DNA from: a virus | Length of the DNA: 30,624 bases | Reading direction: 5' to 3' (one strand) | IMG/VR virus record: IMGVR_UViG_3300024517_000076 | Coordinates: 1-30,624 of that record | Shown here: piece after piece, positions 1 to 9,700 of the stretch | Position numbering within the stretch: the first letter of the stretch is position 1 | Layout: each line of letters begins with the position of its first letter | Notes under the pieces: model-generated | Databases searched by the model: none | Seen by the model: only the letters and a program-made list of their open reading frames with translations | What the model was told of the DNA's origin: nothing | Made by a program: the position numbers and the translations under genes

Positions 1-89
1 GACGCGATACGACTCTGGATACCAGGCGTCGGAGCCGTATCCGGAGCACGGTACAGGCTTCCACCGAGAGATGAACTGAATCTGCTCAT
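1..89 (-). CDS. Partial low-complexity phage protein, N-terminus only (runs off left edge)
   Basis: The first 29 codons of a gene are visible. It starts at an ATG (89-87) that overlaps the TGA of the upstream gene as ATGA, with GAGG about 9 bases upstream. The protein begins MSRFSSSLGGSLYRAP. This matches the N-termini of the proteins at 686-1381 (MSRLSGQLGGALPS) and 1390-3192 (MSRISSLSGSLTPP), so it is probably a third member of a set sharing an N-terminal tag. It lies at the downstream end of the virion operon. The function is unknown and the rest is outside the window. Confidence 0.6.
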   Translation of the reverse strand, partial: MSRFSSSLGGSLYRAPDTAPTPGIQSRIA

Positions 90-661
90 GACAGGAACCT
101 CGATCCGATAGGCAGAAACGGAACTGTTCGCGTCTCAGGGGTCTGTGTGTACGTCCTGAACCCGTTCCGAGGATTAACCGACTGAGTGATCCGACTGTCC
201 TGATACGTGGAGATCGGAGATGCCGCAATCGCCGCCGCACGCTTCGCATTCATGTCGCCGATCCCAAAGTTCAGGCGGCTCTGAATCGGCTCCAGAAACG
301 TACCTGACATCTGCTGCATCACCTGAGGCACACCAGCATAGTCCGGATTGATGGTCTGTGAGATGTACTCGCCCGTCTCCGGGTCACGCACAGTATCGAA
401 CGACATATTCGTGGTCGGCAACGGAGTCCACCCGGCACCAGCATCGTTCCGATTCGCAATGAAGTCCGTGAAGTCCTCAAACACTCGCCGGTCAGTGTTC
501 GCACCCGGAGTATCAATCAGATTCGGATACGCACCAGACGCCGGAGACGGAAACTGCGCCTGCACAGTCGAGTCCACCGGCGCATCAGGCACCGCCAGAC
601 GCACCTGACGCATCCGTGGGTCTTCCATACGCGACTGTGGTGGTACGAAGTTGAACGCCAT
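86..661 (-). CDS. Hypothetical phage protein, Pro/Thr-rich (191 aa)
   Basis: This 191-residue protein belongs to no family I recognise. It is rich in Pro, Thr, Asn and Gln, with an N-terminal half (residues 1-60) that looks disordered. There is no signal peptide, membrane segment or Cys/His metal motif. The ATG at 661 is preceded by GGAG with 7-base spacing, and the gene sits 24 bases after the preceding stop. The stop overlaps the next start as ATGA. Its place at the end of the structural operon, beside three tagged low-complexity proteins, suggests a minor virion, tail or ejected component. That is inference from position only. Confidence 0.7.
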   Translation of the reverse strand: MAFNFVPPQSRMEDPRMRQVRLAVPDAPVDSTVQAQFPSPASGAYPNLIDTPGANTDRRVFEDFTDFIANRNDAGAGWTPLPTTNMSFDTVRDPETGEYISQTINPDYAGVPQVMQQMSGTFLEPIQSRLNFGIGDMNAKRAAAIAASPISTYQDSRITQSVNPRNGFRTYTQTPETRTVPFLPIGSRFLS

Positions 662-685
662 AACATGACTCCGCCAGGACTCTGA

Positions 686-1381
686 TTACCTCGAAAACGC
701 ACCCGGAATCGAATACCTTCTGTTTGCTGGCAGCATGGAATTCCTGCCCCTGCCCATGCGGACGTTCGACGTGTTTTGTCCGTACTGGCCGTAGTTAGAC
801 ATGATGGCGTCGCGCGACACGCCTGCCTTGACCGCAGCACCAATTTCTGCCCAGTTTGAATCATTGGACGGGATGTACGGATACGGCTGCAGTGGTTGCC
901 AGCCAGTTGGCCTTCCCGAGCCTCCATAATTTATCTGTTGCTGTGTTCCTCCGCTCATCGCTTGCTGATTCATCTGCCTCGCCCGTTCTGGATCACCAAC
1001 CCCCCGAACCGCCTGCACGATCCCATTGTTGACCACGTACGCCGCGCCCGGAGGAGCACCGTTGCCCGCCGTCTGGTACGGAGTGCGATAACCACCCGGA
1101 ACACCCTGCAACCGAGCGGCCTGTTGCGGCTGCTGCGCCTGTTGTTGCGCCAACTGCTGCTGACGCGCCGCCTGTTGCTGCTGGTAGAAATCGATCGCCT
1201 GCTGACCAAGACCCGACAGATGCTGCTGCTGCGACACCGCAGGACGTGCAATCTGAATCGAGTCACCAGAGATACGCGACAGTGGACCTGACTGCGCTTC
1301 CGGCTGCTTACGCACAGCTCCACGCGCCTGATATCCGACGCTGGGAAGTGCGCCACCGAGTTGTCCTGATAGTCTGCTCAT
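686..1381 (-). CDS. Hypothetical Gln-rich phage protein with MSR N-terminal tag (231 aa)
   Basis: This 231-residue protein has a Gln/Ala-rich centre (about residues 60-95: long QQQ and QAQQ runs) followed by Gly/Tyr/Asn-rich sequence. It begins MSRLSGQLGGALPS, the tag also found at the start of the genes at 1-89 and 1390-3192. No catalytic motif or membrane helix is visible. Upstream of the ATG (1381) only a weak GAG-type ribosome site is present, 8 bases after the preceding TGA, so translation is probably coupled to the upstream gene. A minor virion or ejection-type protein is possible; low complexity prevents a family call. Confidence 0.7.
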   Translation of the reverse strand: MSRLSGQLGGALPSVGYQARGAVRKQPEAQSGPLSRISGDSIQIARPAVSQQQHLSGLGQQAIDFYQQQQAARQQQLAQQQAQQPQQAARLQGVPGGYRTPYQTAGNGAPPGAAYVVNNGIVQAVRGVGDPERARQMNQQAMSGGTQQQINYGGSGRPTGWQPLQPYPYIPSNDSNWAEIGAAVKAGVSRDAIMSNYGQYGQNTSNVRMGRGRNSMLPANRRYSIPGAFSR

Positions 1382-1389
1382 GGATTATC

Positions 1390-3192
1390 TCACAGGTAGT
1401 TGTAGCGGTATTCGTTCGGGCTCTCGTAGAACGCATCTTCATACGGGTACGACTGACCGAAAGCTGGATACACAAACACATTGCCAGACTCGTCGTAAAC
1501 AAACTGCCTGCCATCAGAATGCGAGAAATTACCTGCTGTGCCCCAAGGACGCTGCTGGTTATCAGCGTACAGGACAGTATCCCCTCTCTGTCCCGGAACG
1601 GTACCTGGAATAAGCTGCGACACCCTTTCGAAGTCTGAACGCCCAGCAATATCGCCGTACTCAAACAGACGCCCTCCGTTTGGATCAGGCGTCGGTGCTG
1701 CTGGAGTCACTTCGGGCGTCGTTGGCAATACTTGAGAGCCACTTGACGGGAGTGAGCTGTAAATGCCTGGTACGGCAGGGGCGCCCGCCGTCGCAGGAGT
1801 GCCTGGTGCTGTGTACGTGTAGTTGCCGGGCCTGAAATATGGCTGCGAACGCTGTGGCGCGCTGTTCGCAAACAGAGTTACAGCATCATGCAGTCCGCCA
1901 TCGGGACGGTAGACGAACATTGTTGTCCGCCCCTGAATGTTGCGAATGTCGCGGCGATAATTAGTCGGATAATCCCTGTACCCGTTGGTTGTATTCACTC
2001 GCGAATACTGTGTCTGCGCTCCCGGGATCGCTGGCGTCCCAGCAGTAGCCGCCTGCGAAGCCACCTCAGTAAACGGCGTCCCCGCATCTGGAGCCATCTG
2101 CTGCTGCCACCGCAACGGAGTGTAGCCCTCACCCACATTCCCGAAGTTAAACTGTGCAGCTGGCGTGAAGTTTCCACCGCCAATCGGGACATACTCACCA
2201 GCATCACGACTCTCGAACGATTCCCGCTGTCCAGGTTGCAACTGACGCTCTACCCCCGGGACATACTGGAACTCGCTCGGGCCAACATCCCGTGACGCAT
2301 CGACCGTGTATTCCTGACTAACCGGGGTCGTGAACCGGTCACCGTACCCGCCATACGGTAGAGGCGCATCTGGAGTCCAGAACGGTCGTTCCTGCTCGTT
2401 GTTCCAAAGTATATTGACAGGTGAGTTCGTCCACGGGCTGTAAAACGGCTGCGAGGTCGTCGCGTGATCCCCAGTGACCATCCCAGGCAAAGAACCGCTG
2501 AGCCCGTTAAAGCTGTAGGGGTTCGTCCCGGAGCCTCCTATCCCATAGGTCTCTAAACCATCACCTATGATCTGGCGACCCTCAGGAGTCACCCCGTTCT
2601 GCCGTAGGTCACGCGCATAGTCGTGACCCTGATCCGCGCTCCAGCCTGCCGGATTCCCATACTGTCCCAGACGTGCCGAAAATGCCTGCCAGGCAGGAGA
2701 GGCGTCGTCGAACGAACTGCTCGCCACCAGGTCTGTGAGTGTATCACCGGCCGCCTGGACTGGAGATACGTCGCCGGGGATCGGAACAAAACCAGAACCC
2801 GAAGTATTACTGAACCCGGTCCCGGCCCGATATGTGCCCAGCGCATCATTATACGACTGAATCGCATCAATCAGCGGACTCGACGTGCCAGCATTCAGAT
2901 TCATCGAAGACAGCGTCTGCTGATGCGCCTGAGTACCCCTGTCCCCAAAACTCGCCTGCTGATCGCCAACACTCCCGCCAATCCCCTGCTGAGACTCCAC
3001 CCGCCCGAACGTCCCCTGTGAGGTCGTGCGCGGACGGGTCGCCAGAACGCTCCCAGACAGTGATGCACCCGTCCTGCTTGCGTATGAGGGACGTGCACCG
3101 ATCTGGAACACATTCTGCTCTGGAGCGGCTTCCTGCCGTTGACGAGGACGTGGGGGCGTCAGGGAGCCAGACAATGAGGAGATTCGGCTCAC
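1390..3192 (-). CDS. Hypothetical Pro/Gly/Tyr-rich phage protein with MSR tag (600 aa)
   Basis: This 600-residue protein starts with GTG (3192-3190), which overlaps the TGA of the upstream gene as GTGA; GGGGCGG lies just upstream. The N-terminus MSRISSLSGSLTPP carries the tag shared with the next genes. The rest is rich in Gly, Pro, Ser, Thr, Tyr and Asn. It has a duplicated Ala/Pro linker (AATAGTPAIPGA and PATAGAPAVPGI) in the second half and an acidic, Tyr-rich C-terminus ending NEYRYNYL. No known domain is recognised. Position after the nozzle-like gene suggests a virion component, such as a minor tail or internal protein, but nothing in the residues proves it. Confidence 0.7.
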   Translation of the reverse strand: MSRISSLSGSLTPPRPRQRQEAAPEQNVFQIGARPSYASRTGASLSGSVLATRPRTTSQGTFGRVESQQGIGGSVGDQQASFGDRGTQAHQQTLSSMNLNAGTSSPLIDAIQSYNDALGTYRAGTGFSNTSGSGFVPIPGDVSPVQAAGDTLTDLVASSSFDDASPAWQAFSARLGQYGNPAGWSADQGHDYARDLRQNGVTPEGRQIIGDGLETYGIGGSGTNPYSFNGLSGSLPGMVTGDHATTSQPFYSPWTNSPVNILWNNEQERPFWTPDAPLPYGGYGDRFTTPVSQEYTVDASRDVGPSEFQYVPGVERQLQPGQRESFESRDAGEYVPIGGGNFTPAAQFNFGNVGEGYTPLRWQQQMAPDAGTPFTEVASQAATAGTPAIPGAQTQYSRVNTTNGYRDYPTNYRRDIRNIQGRTTMFVYRPDGGLHDAVTLFANSAPQRSQPYFRPGNYTYTAPGTPATAGAPAVPGIYSSLPSSGSQVLPTTPEVTPAAPTPDPNGGRLFEYGDIAGRSDFERVSQLIPGTVPGQRGDTVLYADNQQRPWGTAGNFSHSDGRQFVYDESGNVFVYPAFGQSYPYEDAFYESPNEYRYNYL

Positions 3193-3413
3193 GTTTCCGC
3201 CCCTTCCTCACCAGGAACAGGAGGCGGGTCGCTGTAGCTCGGCCCAAACCGCCGCAACCGGTGTGTCTGGGGGAATTCGAAGTTCGCCACGACAACCTTA
3301 CCCTGCTTGAAGTCAGGCCTGGCGTGCGTACTGGGGCTGAATGCAGACGCCGCTGCTGTCAGCGGTGCGATCGAGGTCGCCTTCTGGGCAAATCTGGTAT
3401 CACCGACCGCCAT
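3189..3413 (-). CDS. Hypothetical small phage protein (74 aa)
   Basis: This 74-residue protein starts at ATG 3413 (MAVGDTRFAQKATS) with AAAGG about 7 bases upstream. It overlaps the end of the zinc-ribbon gene by 14 bases, and its own TGA overlaps the GTG start of the next gene. The middle (residues 33-60) contains KVVVANFEFPQTHRLRRFG, possibly two beta strands, and the end is Pro/Glu-rich. No family is recognised. The tight two-sided overlaps support a real, translationally coupled gene of the structural operon. Confidence 0.6.
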   Translation of the reverse strand: MAVGDTRFAQKATSIAPLTAAASAFSPSTHARPDFKQGKVVVANFEFPQTHRLRRFGPSYSDPPPVPGEEGAET

Positions 3414-3570
3414 TGTCTGCCTTTCGTGGGAACCGCTCTGAATAGTTCGCCTTGAACCGGCATTTTCGGTTTCTACAGCGATGAATCAAGAGCGTCTCGA
3501 AGTTCATGCCAGTGTACTTCATGTCCGCCTCACCACAGCGGGGACATTTTTTCGTGACATTCTCGCTCAT
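3400..3570 (-). CDS. Zinc-ribbon miniprotein (56 aa)
   Basis: This is a small basic protein with four cysteines arranged CPRC (C9, C12) and C32-x4-C37, the layout of a zinc ribbon or zinc knuckle. The start chosen is the ATG at 3570, whose A is shared with the TGA of the upstream 887-residue gene (TGATG). An in-frame ATG at 3645 would add 25 residues lying inside that gene and is less likely. The C-terminus is Lys/Arg-rich. Such ribbons bind nucleic acid or protein partners in other families. Here, sandwiched among virion genes, the role is unknown. Confidence 0.65.
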   Translation of the reverse strand: MSENVTKKCPRCGEADMKYTGMNFETLLIHRCRNRKCRFKANYSERFPRKADNGGR

Positions 3571-6233
3571 CACAGGCTCCGAATTGGTTCCAGTGTCGCT
3601 GTCATGCTCTCGAATTCCACATCCCGATTCGACGCTGTCCGACACCGCACAGCCAGCGCTTTACCGCTCACATACGGATGCGTCACGTTCAAATGCTGCT
3701 CGGTAATCTCCTTCCGGTACCGGCACTTCCCATCCCGAATCACGGTCTCTGCGTCCGGACCACCCTGCACCTCGACCACCATATCGACCCCGTTCCCAAC
3801 CACGACGTCCATGTGGGTCATCAGCAACGACTGGTGCGGCGCATCCTGTGAGACAAACGGCCCCAGAGTGAAGTACCGATCAAACAGAGTCCCGTCGTCG
3901 TCCGTGGCTGTCGCGAGCAGATACCGGATGTACCCGTCCCCGCCACCGAACAGAATCTTCCGGTCCTGAGGTGCGTCCTGATCGAACACCGCAACCGCGT
4001 TGGGATTCTGGTCCAGTTCCCCAAACGTCCACGGAAACCAGCCCTCGGTCCGGAAGTCGTAGAAGTAATGAGTCGTCGCTGTCGTCCCATCATTGTTCCG
4101 GATGGAGATCACAATCCCCTGATCCCTCGCATCCCACGCCAGGTAGATCGTGGAGTTCGCGACGTCCACATCCACGAACCGGTCATCGATCGCTCGGTTA
4201 CTGATCCGCTCCGGAGGCGCATCCAACCCTAGTCGATACAGACCACCGTCGTTCCCGAAGAAGTAGAGGTTGTAGTACGAGTCCACGCACCACGCCCGAC
4301 CCGGCGCCATCCCAACGGAACTCGTAATCAAATCCTGCTCAGCATTCACTGCGGGATCGAGAGTCATCTGCCACAGGGAATGACTACCACCCAGAATCAA
4401 CAAGTCGTCGTTGTAAGGAATGGCCGCCAGCAGCCTGTCTGTGCCCTTCGCGAACAACCCGGCAGAACTCAGACGTCCAGAGATAGCCCCGCCCGTCACC
4501 CCCGTCTGGAGCTTCATATCGAACGGGTCACCCTGCGCGAGGAAGTAGTAGTTCGAGGGGTCATCATCCAGATCGAACAGCAGCAGTTGATTGTTCCAGA
4601 TCTCGATATTGTTGAACCCGGACGGCAGGGTTCCGTACCGCATGTTCGCCTGCCAGTCCTTCACCGCGTCATCGACCGGGTCGTAATACTTCGCATTCGT
4701 CCCGTCCGCGAAGAACGTGAACACCCCGAGATTCGCCGCGTAGATGACCTGCTGGCTCGTACTGAAGGCATTCAAACCATCTGTGGGAGTTGCCTTGCTC
4801 GACGTCGTCACAGTCGCCACATCGCCGTCACTGATCGCCAGAACGTGCTGATACCGGGTCGACCCCTGCTCGTCATGACCGGGGTTCCAGAAGGTGTTGA
4901 TCGAGCCACGATCCAGAGCAGTCGAGATCAGGTCAGTCTTCGTCCACGTCTCCGCGAATGTCGCTGACGCCTTCGTAATCTGCGGCGTGGAATTGTCCCA
5001 CAGATAGTAATTTCCCGCTTTGTCGCACCGCACCATGTCCCATGTTGTCGGACTACCGGGACCGGCATAGTCAACAATTCCCTTTGAGTCTGGATCGAGC
5101 AGGACGAGAGGCTCTCCTGTCCCCAGGACGCTGCTGCCACACAGAGCCAGAAGGGAGCGGTCTGCGTTCCAGCTGATCGACTCAACAGCATTCGTGGTCC
5201 CCAGTTCCAGTTCCCAGATCCCATTCCCGGACGTGTCGATCTTCCGCAGGTAATGGTCGTCATCGCCTCCGCCGGTCTCATTGTCCATCGTCAGGACGTA
5301 GATGAACCCATCCAGCCCGAACTCCAGATCCTTGAACAGCCCGTGATCAGCCGACCCACTGTTTCCGTCCAGCCCAAGGTCGTGAACCGCGTCAATGATC
5401 CCTGTCTTCGAGTTGATGATATAGAGAACAAGCTCATGGTCTGTCGCGCCACCACCGTCTTCCAACGGAGCCGAAACGCAGGCGATCTTCCCTGCGAAGG
5501 CTTTCATCATCGTATGTGTTGTGGTCAGGATCGTATCCCAGCCCGCATTACTCACTCCGCCAAACACCAGCTCGATGTGAGTGGCGTCCGTTTCCGCTCG
5601 AATCCAGACCCCGTCAGTCGTGCTGTCCCGGTTCAACCCATCCGCAACATCCAGTCGCATAATCCCTTCACCGATGTTGTTGATGTCCTCATACCAGACG
5701 TAGACCGTGTCCTCGTCGACCGTCATCCCATAGACGTGATCCACAGCCGGCGCAGAGCCCGCAGTGAAGATCGTTACCGAGTAATCCGCAGAGGTGGGAG
5801 TGGCCTGGTCACGACGTTCCAGCTTGACGGTGGTTGAATTGTGGAGCAGGACGAAGCATTTATCGTCAGCCCCCCAGATGCTCGCCAGGTATGTGTCGGA
5901 AGAGGCAGCATCCGTCGCTGTTCCATCAGCAGGTGCCCGAAATTGAAAGTCAGGTGAGGCTGCACCGCTATCCCCCGCATGAACCATCGTGCCATCACCC
6001 AGTGCCGGCTCAACATACGTCGCGGACACTGTGTGCAGACACTGGATTCGATTGGCGCCGCTGATCTGCTGGTCGCTCCACTTCGTCAACCCGTACCGGT
6101 TAGCTCCCCGCAGCCGGCCGTCCCGATCGAACGGCACCACATTCAGCATGTCGGCAGACGTACCGGTCTCTGTGTCACTGTACGGAGTCACCTCCGCCAA
6201 TCCATTCACAGGAAACCCGGCTTTGACGTTCAT
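3570..6233 (-). CDS. Tail hub/nozzle-like beta-propeller protein (887 aa)
   Basis: This is a large beta-rich protein. The N-terminus (residues 1-50) has the Gly/Pro and ADMLNVVPFDRDGRLRGA pattern seen at the start of many podovirus nozzle or stabilisation proteins (T7 gp12 and P22 gp10 type). Residues about 110-470 contain repeated W/Y-x-D/N-G blades typical of a propeller. Residues about 540-670 carry the hub-like block NNQLLLF, DPFDM, LLILGGSHSLWQM, GMAPGRAWC and LYFFGNDGGLYRL. In the T7/P22 families this class plugs the tail channel below the adaptor ring. Assignment rests on pattern memory and context, not on an alignment. The start overlaps the upstream TGA as ATGA, and the stop couples to the zinc-ribbon gene. 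Confidence 0.6.
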   Translation of the reverse strand: MNVKAGFPVNGLAEVTPYSDTETGTSADMLNVVPFDRDGRLRGANRYGLTKWSDQQISGANRIQCLHTVSATYVEPALGDGTMVHAGDSGAASPDFQFRAPADGTATDAASSDTYLASIWGADDKCFVLLHNSTTVKLERRDQATPTSADYSVTIFTAGSAPAVDHVYGMTVDEDTVYVWYEDINNIGEGIMRLDVADGLNRDSTTDGVWIRAETDATHIELVFGGVSNAGWDTILTTTHTMMKAFAGKIACVSAPLEDGGGATDHELVLYIINSKTGIIDAVHDLGLDGNSGSADHGLFKDLEFGLDGFIYVLTMDNETGGGDDDHYLRKIDTSGNGIWELELGTTNAVESISWNADRSLLALCGSSVLGTGEPLVLLDPDSKGIVDYAGPGSPTTWDMVRCDKAGNYYLWDNSTPQITKASATFAETWTKTDLISTALDRGSINTFWNPGHDEQGSTRYQHVLAISDGDVATVTTSSKATPTDGLNAFSTSQQVIYAANLGVFTFFADGTNAKYYDPVDDAVKDWQANMRYGTLPSGFNNIEIWNNQLLLFDLDDDPSNYYFLAQGDPFDMKLQTGVTGGAISGRLSSAGLFAKGTDRLLAAIPYNDDLLILGGSHSLWQMTLDPAVNAEQDLITSSVGMAPGRAWCVDSYYNLYFFGNDGGLYRLGLDAPPERISNRAIDDRFVDVDVANSTIYLAWDARDQGIVISIRNNDGTTATTHYFYDFRTEGWFPWTFGELDQNPNAVAVFDQDAPQDRKILFGGGDGYIRYLLATATDDDGTLFDRYFTLGPFVSQDAPHQSLLMTHMDVVVGNGVDMVVEVQGGPDAETVIRDGKCRYRKEITEQHLNVTHPYVSGKALAVRCRTASNRDVEFESMTATLEPIRSL

Positions 6234-6562
6234 ATCAGAGTGTCCGCTACGGTGAACTCTTCCTGAATCGTGTGGAACTGAGACGCCGTCAGAATCAGCT
6301 TGAACTGAAACTTCCAGGTCCCCGCCTGAGTCAGCACGCCAGTCGCCATCGTGTACTGGATCCGGCCATCAGTGCCCGTGTTCGTGTACGCCGCGTTCTT
6401 CGAGGTCGTCGTCCCGTCTGGAAGCTCAAACTGACACAGGGCGTTCGAACTGGGAAGCGCGCCGGCACTGCTGATATCGACCGTGTCGTGCCCCTGATTG
6501 ACGATCTCACGCTCCAGCACAAAGCCGTAGTCGTTCTTTGACACTGTGAAGAGTGATGCCAC
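6230..6562 (-). CDS. Small Ig-like beta-sandwich protein, BppU N-domain-like (110 aa)
   Basis: This 110-residue protein starts with GTG (6562-6560), preceded by GGAGG at 7 bases. It has alternating strands: a polar start (FTVSKNDYGFVLEREIVNQG), a middle NAAYTNTGTDGRIQYTM and a final GTWKFQFKLILTAS-QFHTIQEEFTV pattern. That layout resembles the N-terminal domain of baseplate upper protein (BppU-type) and similar phage Ig-like folds, in which the chain ends with W/Y-x-F/Y-x-V strands. It likely serves as a virion attachment or accessory protein. It is followed by the nozzle-like gene with an ATGA overlap. The family call is tentative. Confidence 0.55.
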   Translation of the reverse strand: MASLFTVSKNDYGFVLEREIVNQGHDTVDISSAGALPSSNALCQFELPDGTTTSKNAAYTNTGTDGRIQYTMATGVLTQAGTWKFQFKLILTASQFHTIQEEFTVADTLI

Positions 6563-6564
6563 GT

Positions 6565-6777
6565 TCAGCCTCCAAACTGAGTCCGCCTTGAATCCGCCTG
6601 AAGAATAACCGCCCGAATCAATGTCACCTGCCGAGGAAGCAGGTTCTCCCGATACAGAAACGTCATGTGCTGCCGAGACTCCCGAATATCCAGATTCTCA
6701 CCCGGTAAGGGGGGAGACAGGAACGGCAACCCGTACGACAACGCTGAGATTCTATTCTGAGGATCGGTTAGCGGCAC
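6565..6777 (-). CDS. Hypothetical small phage protein (70 aa)
   Basis: This 70-residue basic protein (MPLTDPQNRISALSYGLPFL...) starts with GTG (6777-6775), with AAGGGGG about 7 bases upstream. A nearer ATG at 6784 is in another frame and stops after ten codons. The gene fills the gap between the long fibre-like gene and the Ig-like gene, with short spacers on both sides, and two bases separate its stop from the next GTG. No domain is recognised. The central stretch PPLPGENLDIRESRQ is Pro-rich and polar. In-operon position and ribosome site support it being real. Confidence 0.55.
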   Translation of the reverse strand: MPLTDPQNRISALSYGLPFLSPPLPGENLDIRESRQHMTFLYRENLLPRQVTLIRAVILQADSRRTQFGG

Positions 6778-6789
6778 ACCCCATCCCCC

Positions 6790-9700
6790 TTAAACGTACT
6801 CGGCTCGTGTGAACGTCACGCCATTATCCGATGTGGCAGCAGTCGCGATATCCGCTCCGTCAGCATCATTGCGCACCGTCTGCACGGAAGCAGTCTGCAG
6901 CAGCTTGTTCCGACTCAGGATATACATCCACCCCATCATGTCCGCCACAGTAGCCGTAGCTGCCGGCACAGCAGCCAGCTCTGTCTGAGTTGTCACTGTG
7001 AGTGCCTGGATCGCGTTTCCAGCCCCCTCGACCACTTCGTACACAGAACTCGAATCCGGGTCCGTAACCCAGTCAGGCGTCACCGTGGCCGTGTCTGTCG
7101 AGCCCGTGTAGTCGGAGATCATCCGCGACTGACCGGAACCCGTTCCGCTTGTGATCTTCACCACGTTCCAGTTCAGCTCGTCATCCGCGAAGGACGAGGC
7201 TGCAGCCAGAACGATTGTGCTCGACGTGCCGCTCTGAGCAGTACCGGATGCCAACGCCGTCAGACCGCCTGCGCCACCACCCACATCGTCAGCCGTTTTC
7301 GTGGTCAGGGCATCAGCATTGTCCCAGAACGTCTCGAAGTTGGCAGCGATGTTATCCGCCGTCGTTTCCGCGATCGTGTTGTCCAGAAATCCCTGCACCA
7401 GACTGTCAACCGCACCGCCCGCCGTGATCACCAGGGAACTGAAGTTAGACGGCAGGTCAGCCGGAACCAGCGCGTCGTAGTCTGTCAACGCCGTATCAGC
7501 CTCAGCGTTCACCTCAGCCTTCATCGCTGTCGACATGCCACCCAGATCAGTTAATCCGGCACCAGCCGTTCCGATCTGCGTCTGGATGTCCTCAGTGTCC
7601 GCCTGAATGCCGTCCAACTCAGCCTGCAAGGTCGTGCCGGTGTCGACTTCGATTGCGTCGATGCTTGCTTGCGTCGCAGAAAGGAGATTCACTCCATCGG
7701 CGCCCGTGATGATATCCAGATCATTCTGAGCCGTCGTGAGCGCTGCCGCTGTCGCCAATGTCGCCAGCGTCGTCGGGTAGTCATCAGCCTGGAGTTCGTT
7801 CGTGTCGGATTCGATGGCGTCAACGCTCGCTTGTGTCGCCGCCAGCAGGTCAACACGTCCGAACGGAAGCAATTCGTATGTATTCGTTCCAACCGCCTGA
7901 GTGGTCGCTGGTTCGAATGTAAGTGTGTCAGTTGAAGCCGTGAATCCAGTAATCAGCCTGGTCTGTCCGCTGACGGTCCCGGACGTGAACTTGATTAACC
8001 CACCCTTCCAGTAATCGTCGTCAGTTTCAGTGCGAGCCGCATCAACCATTGTGGTCGTCGAACCTGAATCAGCCGTACCCGTCGTCGCGCCGTGCGCAGG
8101 TATCGCTGTCAGCCCGGCACCCGCAGTACCGATTTGAGTTTGAATGTCTTCGGTATCTGCTTGAATGCCATCCAGTTCAGCCTGGAGGGTGGTCGACGTG
8201 TCTGTCTCGATCGCGTCAATACTGGCCTGTGTCGCAGACAGAAGATTCACGCCATCAGCACCAGTTAGAATGTCCAAGTCGTTCTGGGCCGTTGTAATTG
8301 TCGCAGGAATAGTCGTGCCCGTGTCAACCAGAATCGCGTCAACCACAGTATCAATCGCAACGAATCCCGCCGCGCCATTCGCCAGCGCGAACGTGTCACC
8401 CGTCTGCACTGTGTGCCCCGTCAGTGTCGTCACCGTGTCGCACAACTGGATGTCGGTCCCGGACAGGTCCAGTGAGGTCGTCGGGTTCGCGACGTTGCCC
8501 CAGTCAATGCCGACATTGCCACCAGATGTGACGTCAACATGGAAATCCTGCTTCGTCGAGGGTTTCAGGCTCTTCTCAGCGAGGATGTAAACCTTGTCCG
8601 TTGCCTGATACGTGAAGCCGCCCGGGTCTTCCAGCAAAGTCACTGTCTTCGTAGAACCCGTGTAGTCATCAACCACTCCCACAGTTTTCTGCACGGCAGT
8701 GCTGGCATCTTCAATAACGATAGTGCAGCCGTTATAAGCGTCGTCATCGGCCGATGCGGACGTCAGTGTGAAACTTGTCTGCGACGAATAGGTGGCAATC
8801 GTCGTGTCGGCCAGTAACAGCCGGTCACTGCCGCCAGCACCTGTGATCCACGCAGCATCACCCCGATCCCGTATGGCTTCCAGTGAATCCGTCGCCGTGC
8901 TGAACGTCGCCCCTGCGATGTCCGCAAGGTTGTCTCCTACCGTAGCGCCCGCACCGAGGTCGGTCAGCGTGCCCAATTTCGGCTGCATATCGGCCGTGTC
9001 GACTAGAATGGCGTCCACGACTGTGTCGATCGCCACAAAACCTGCAGCGCCATTTGCTAATGCGAAGGTGTCGCCCGTTTGTGCCGTGTGCCCGGTCAAC
9101 GTAGTGACCGTATCGCAAAGCTGAATGTCAGTCCCTGACAGGTCCAACGCTGTCGTCGGGTTTGCAACGTTGCCCCAATCAATTCCGACATTTCCACCCG
9201 ACGAGACGTCAACGTGATAGTCCTGGACGGTCGTCGGCTTGAGCGATGACTCGGCGAGGATATAGATTTTGTCCGTGGCCGCCATCGTGAAAACGCCGGG
9301 GTCTTCAAGCAAGGTGATCGTCTTGGTCGATCCGGCGTAGTCATCAACGATTCCTCTCGCCTTTTGAGCGGCCGTAGACGCATCCTGGATCACGATTGTG
9401 CAGCCGTTGTACGCGTCGTCGTCTGTTGATCCAGCCGTCAATGTGAACGAGGTTTGGGATGCGAGGGTGGCAATTGTCGTATCTGCCATCAGAAGTCGGT
9501 CACTACCGCCAGCTCCTGTTGTCCATGCAGAATCACCTCGGTCGCGTAACGCTTCCTGCGAATCGGTGGCCGAACTGAATGTCGCACCCGCCATATCCGC
9601 CAGGTTGTCACCAACCGTGGCGCCGGCGCCCAGATCAGTGATCGTGCCCAGTTTTGGCTGCATGTCAGCAGTGTCAACGAGGATCGTATCCACAACTGTG

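Noticed and set aside
119-126. Residues 119-126 of the large terminase (25497-27383) lack a classical GKT/S P-loop lysine
   Set aside because: KSRDMGAS is the known lysine/arginine-first variant of the terminase P-loop, so it is not a defect. The coordinates given here are residue numbers.
686-1381. Gln-rich runs considered as a microsatellite or misassembled simple repeat
   Set aside because: Gln codons are interrupted by Ala, Leu and Arg codons in a stable reading frame with a proper start and stop, so it reads as a real low-complexity protein.
4380-4967. 195-codon plus-strand open frame opposite the nozzle-like gene
   Set aside because: It lies fully antisense to a much longer coherent gene and has a shadow-like composition (many Arg, Gln and Val).
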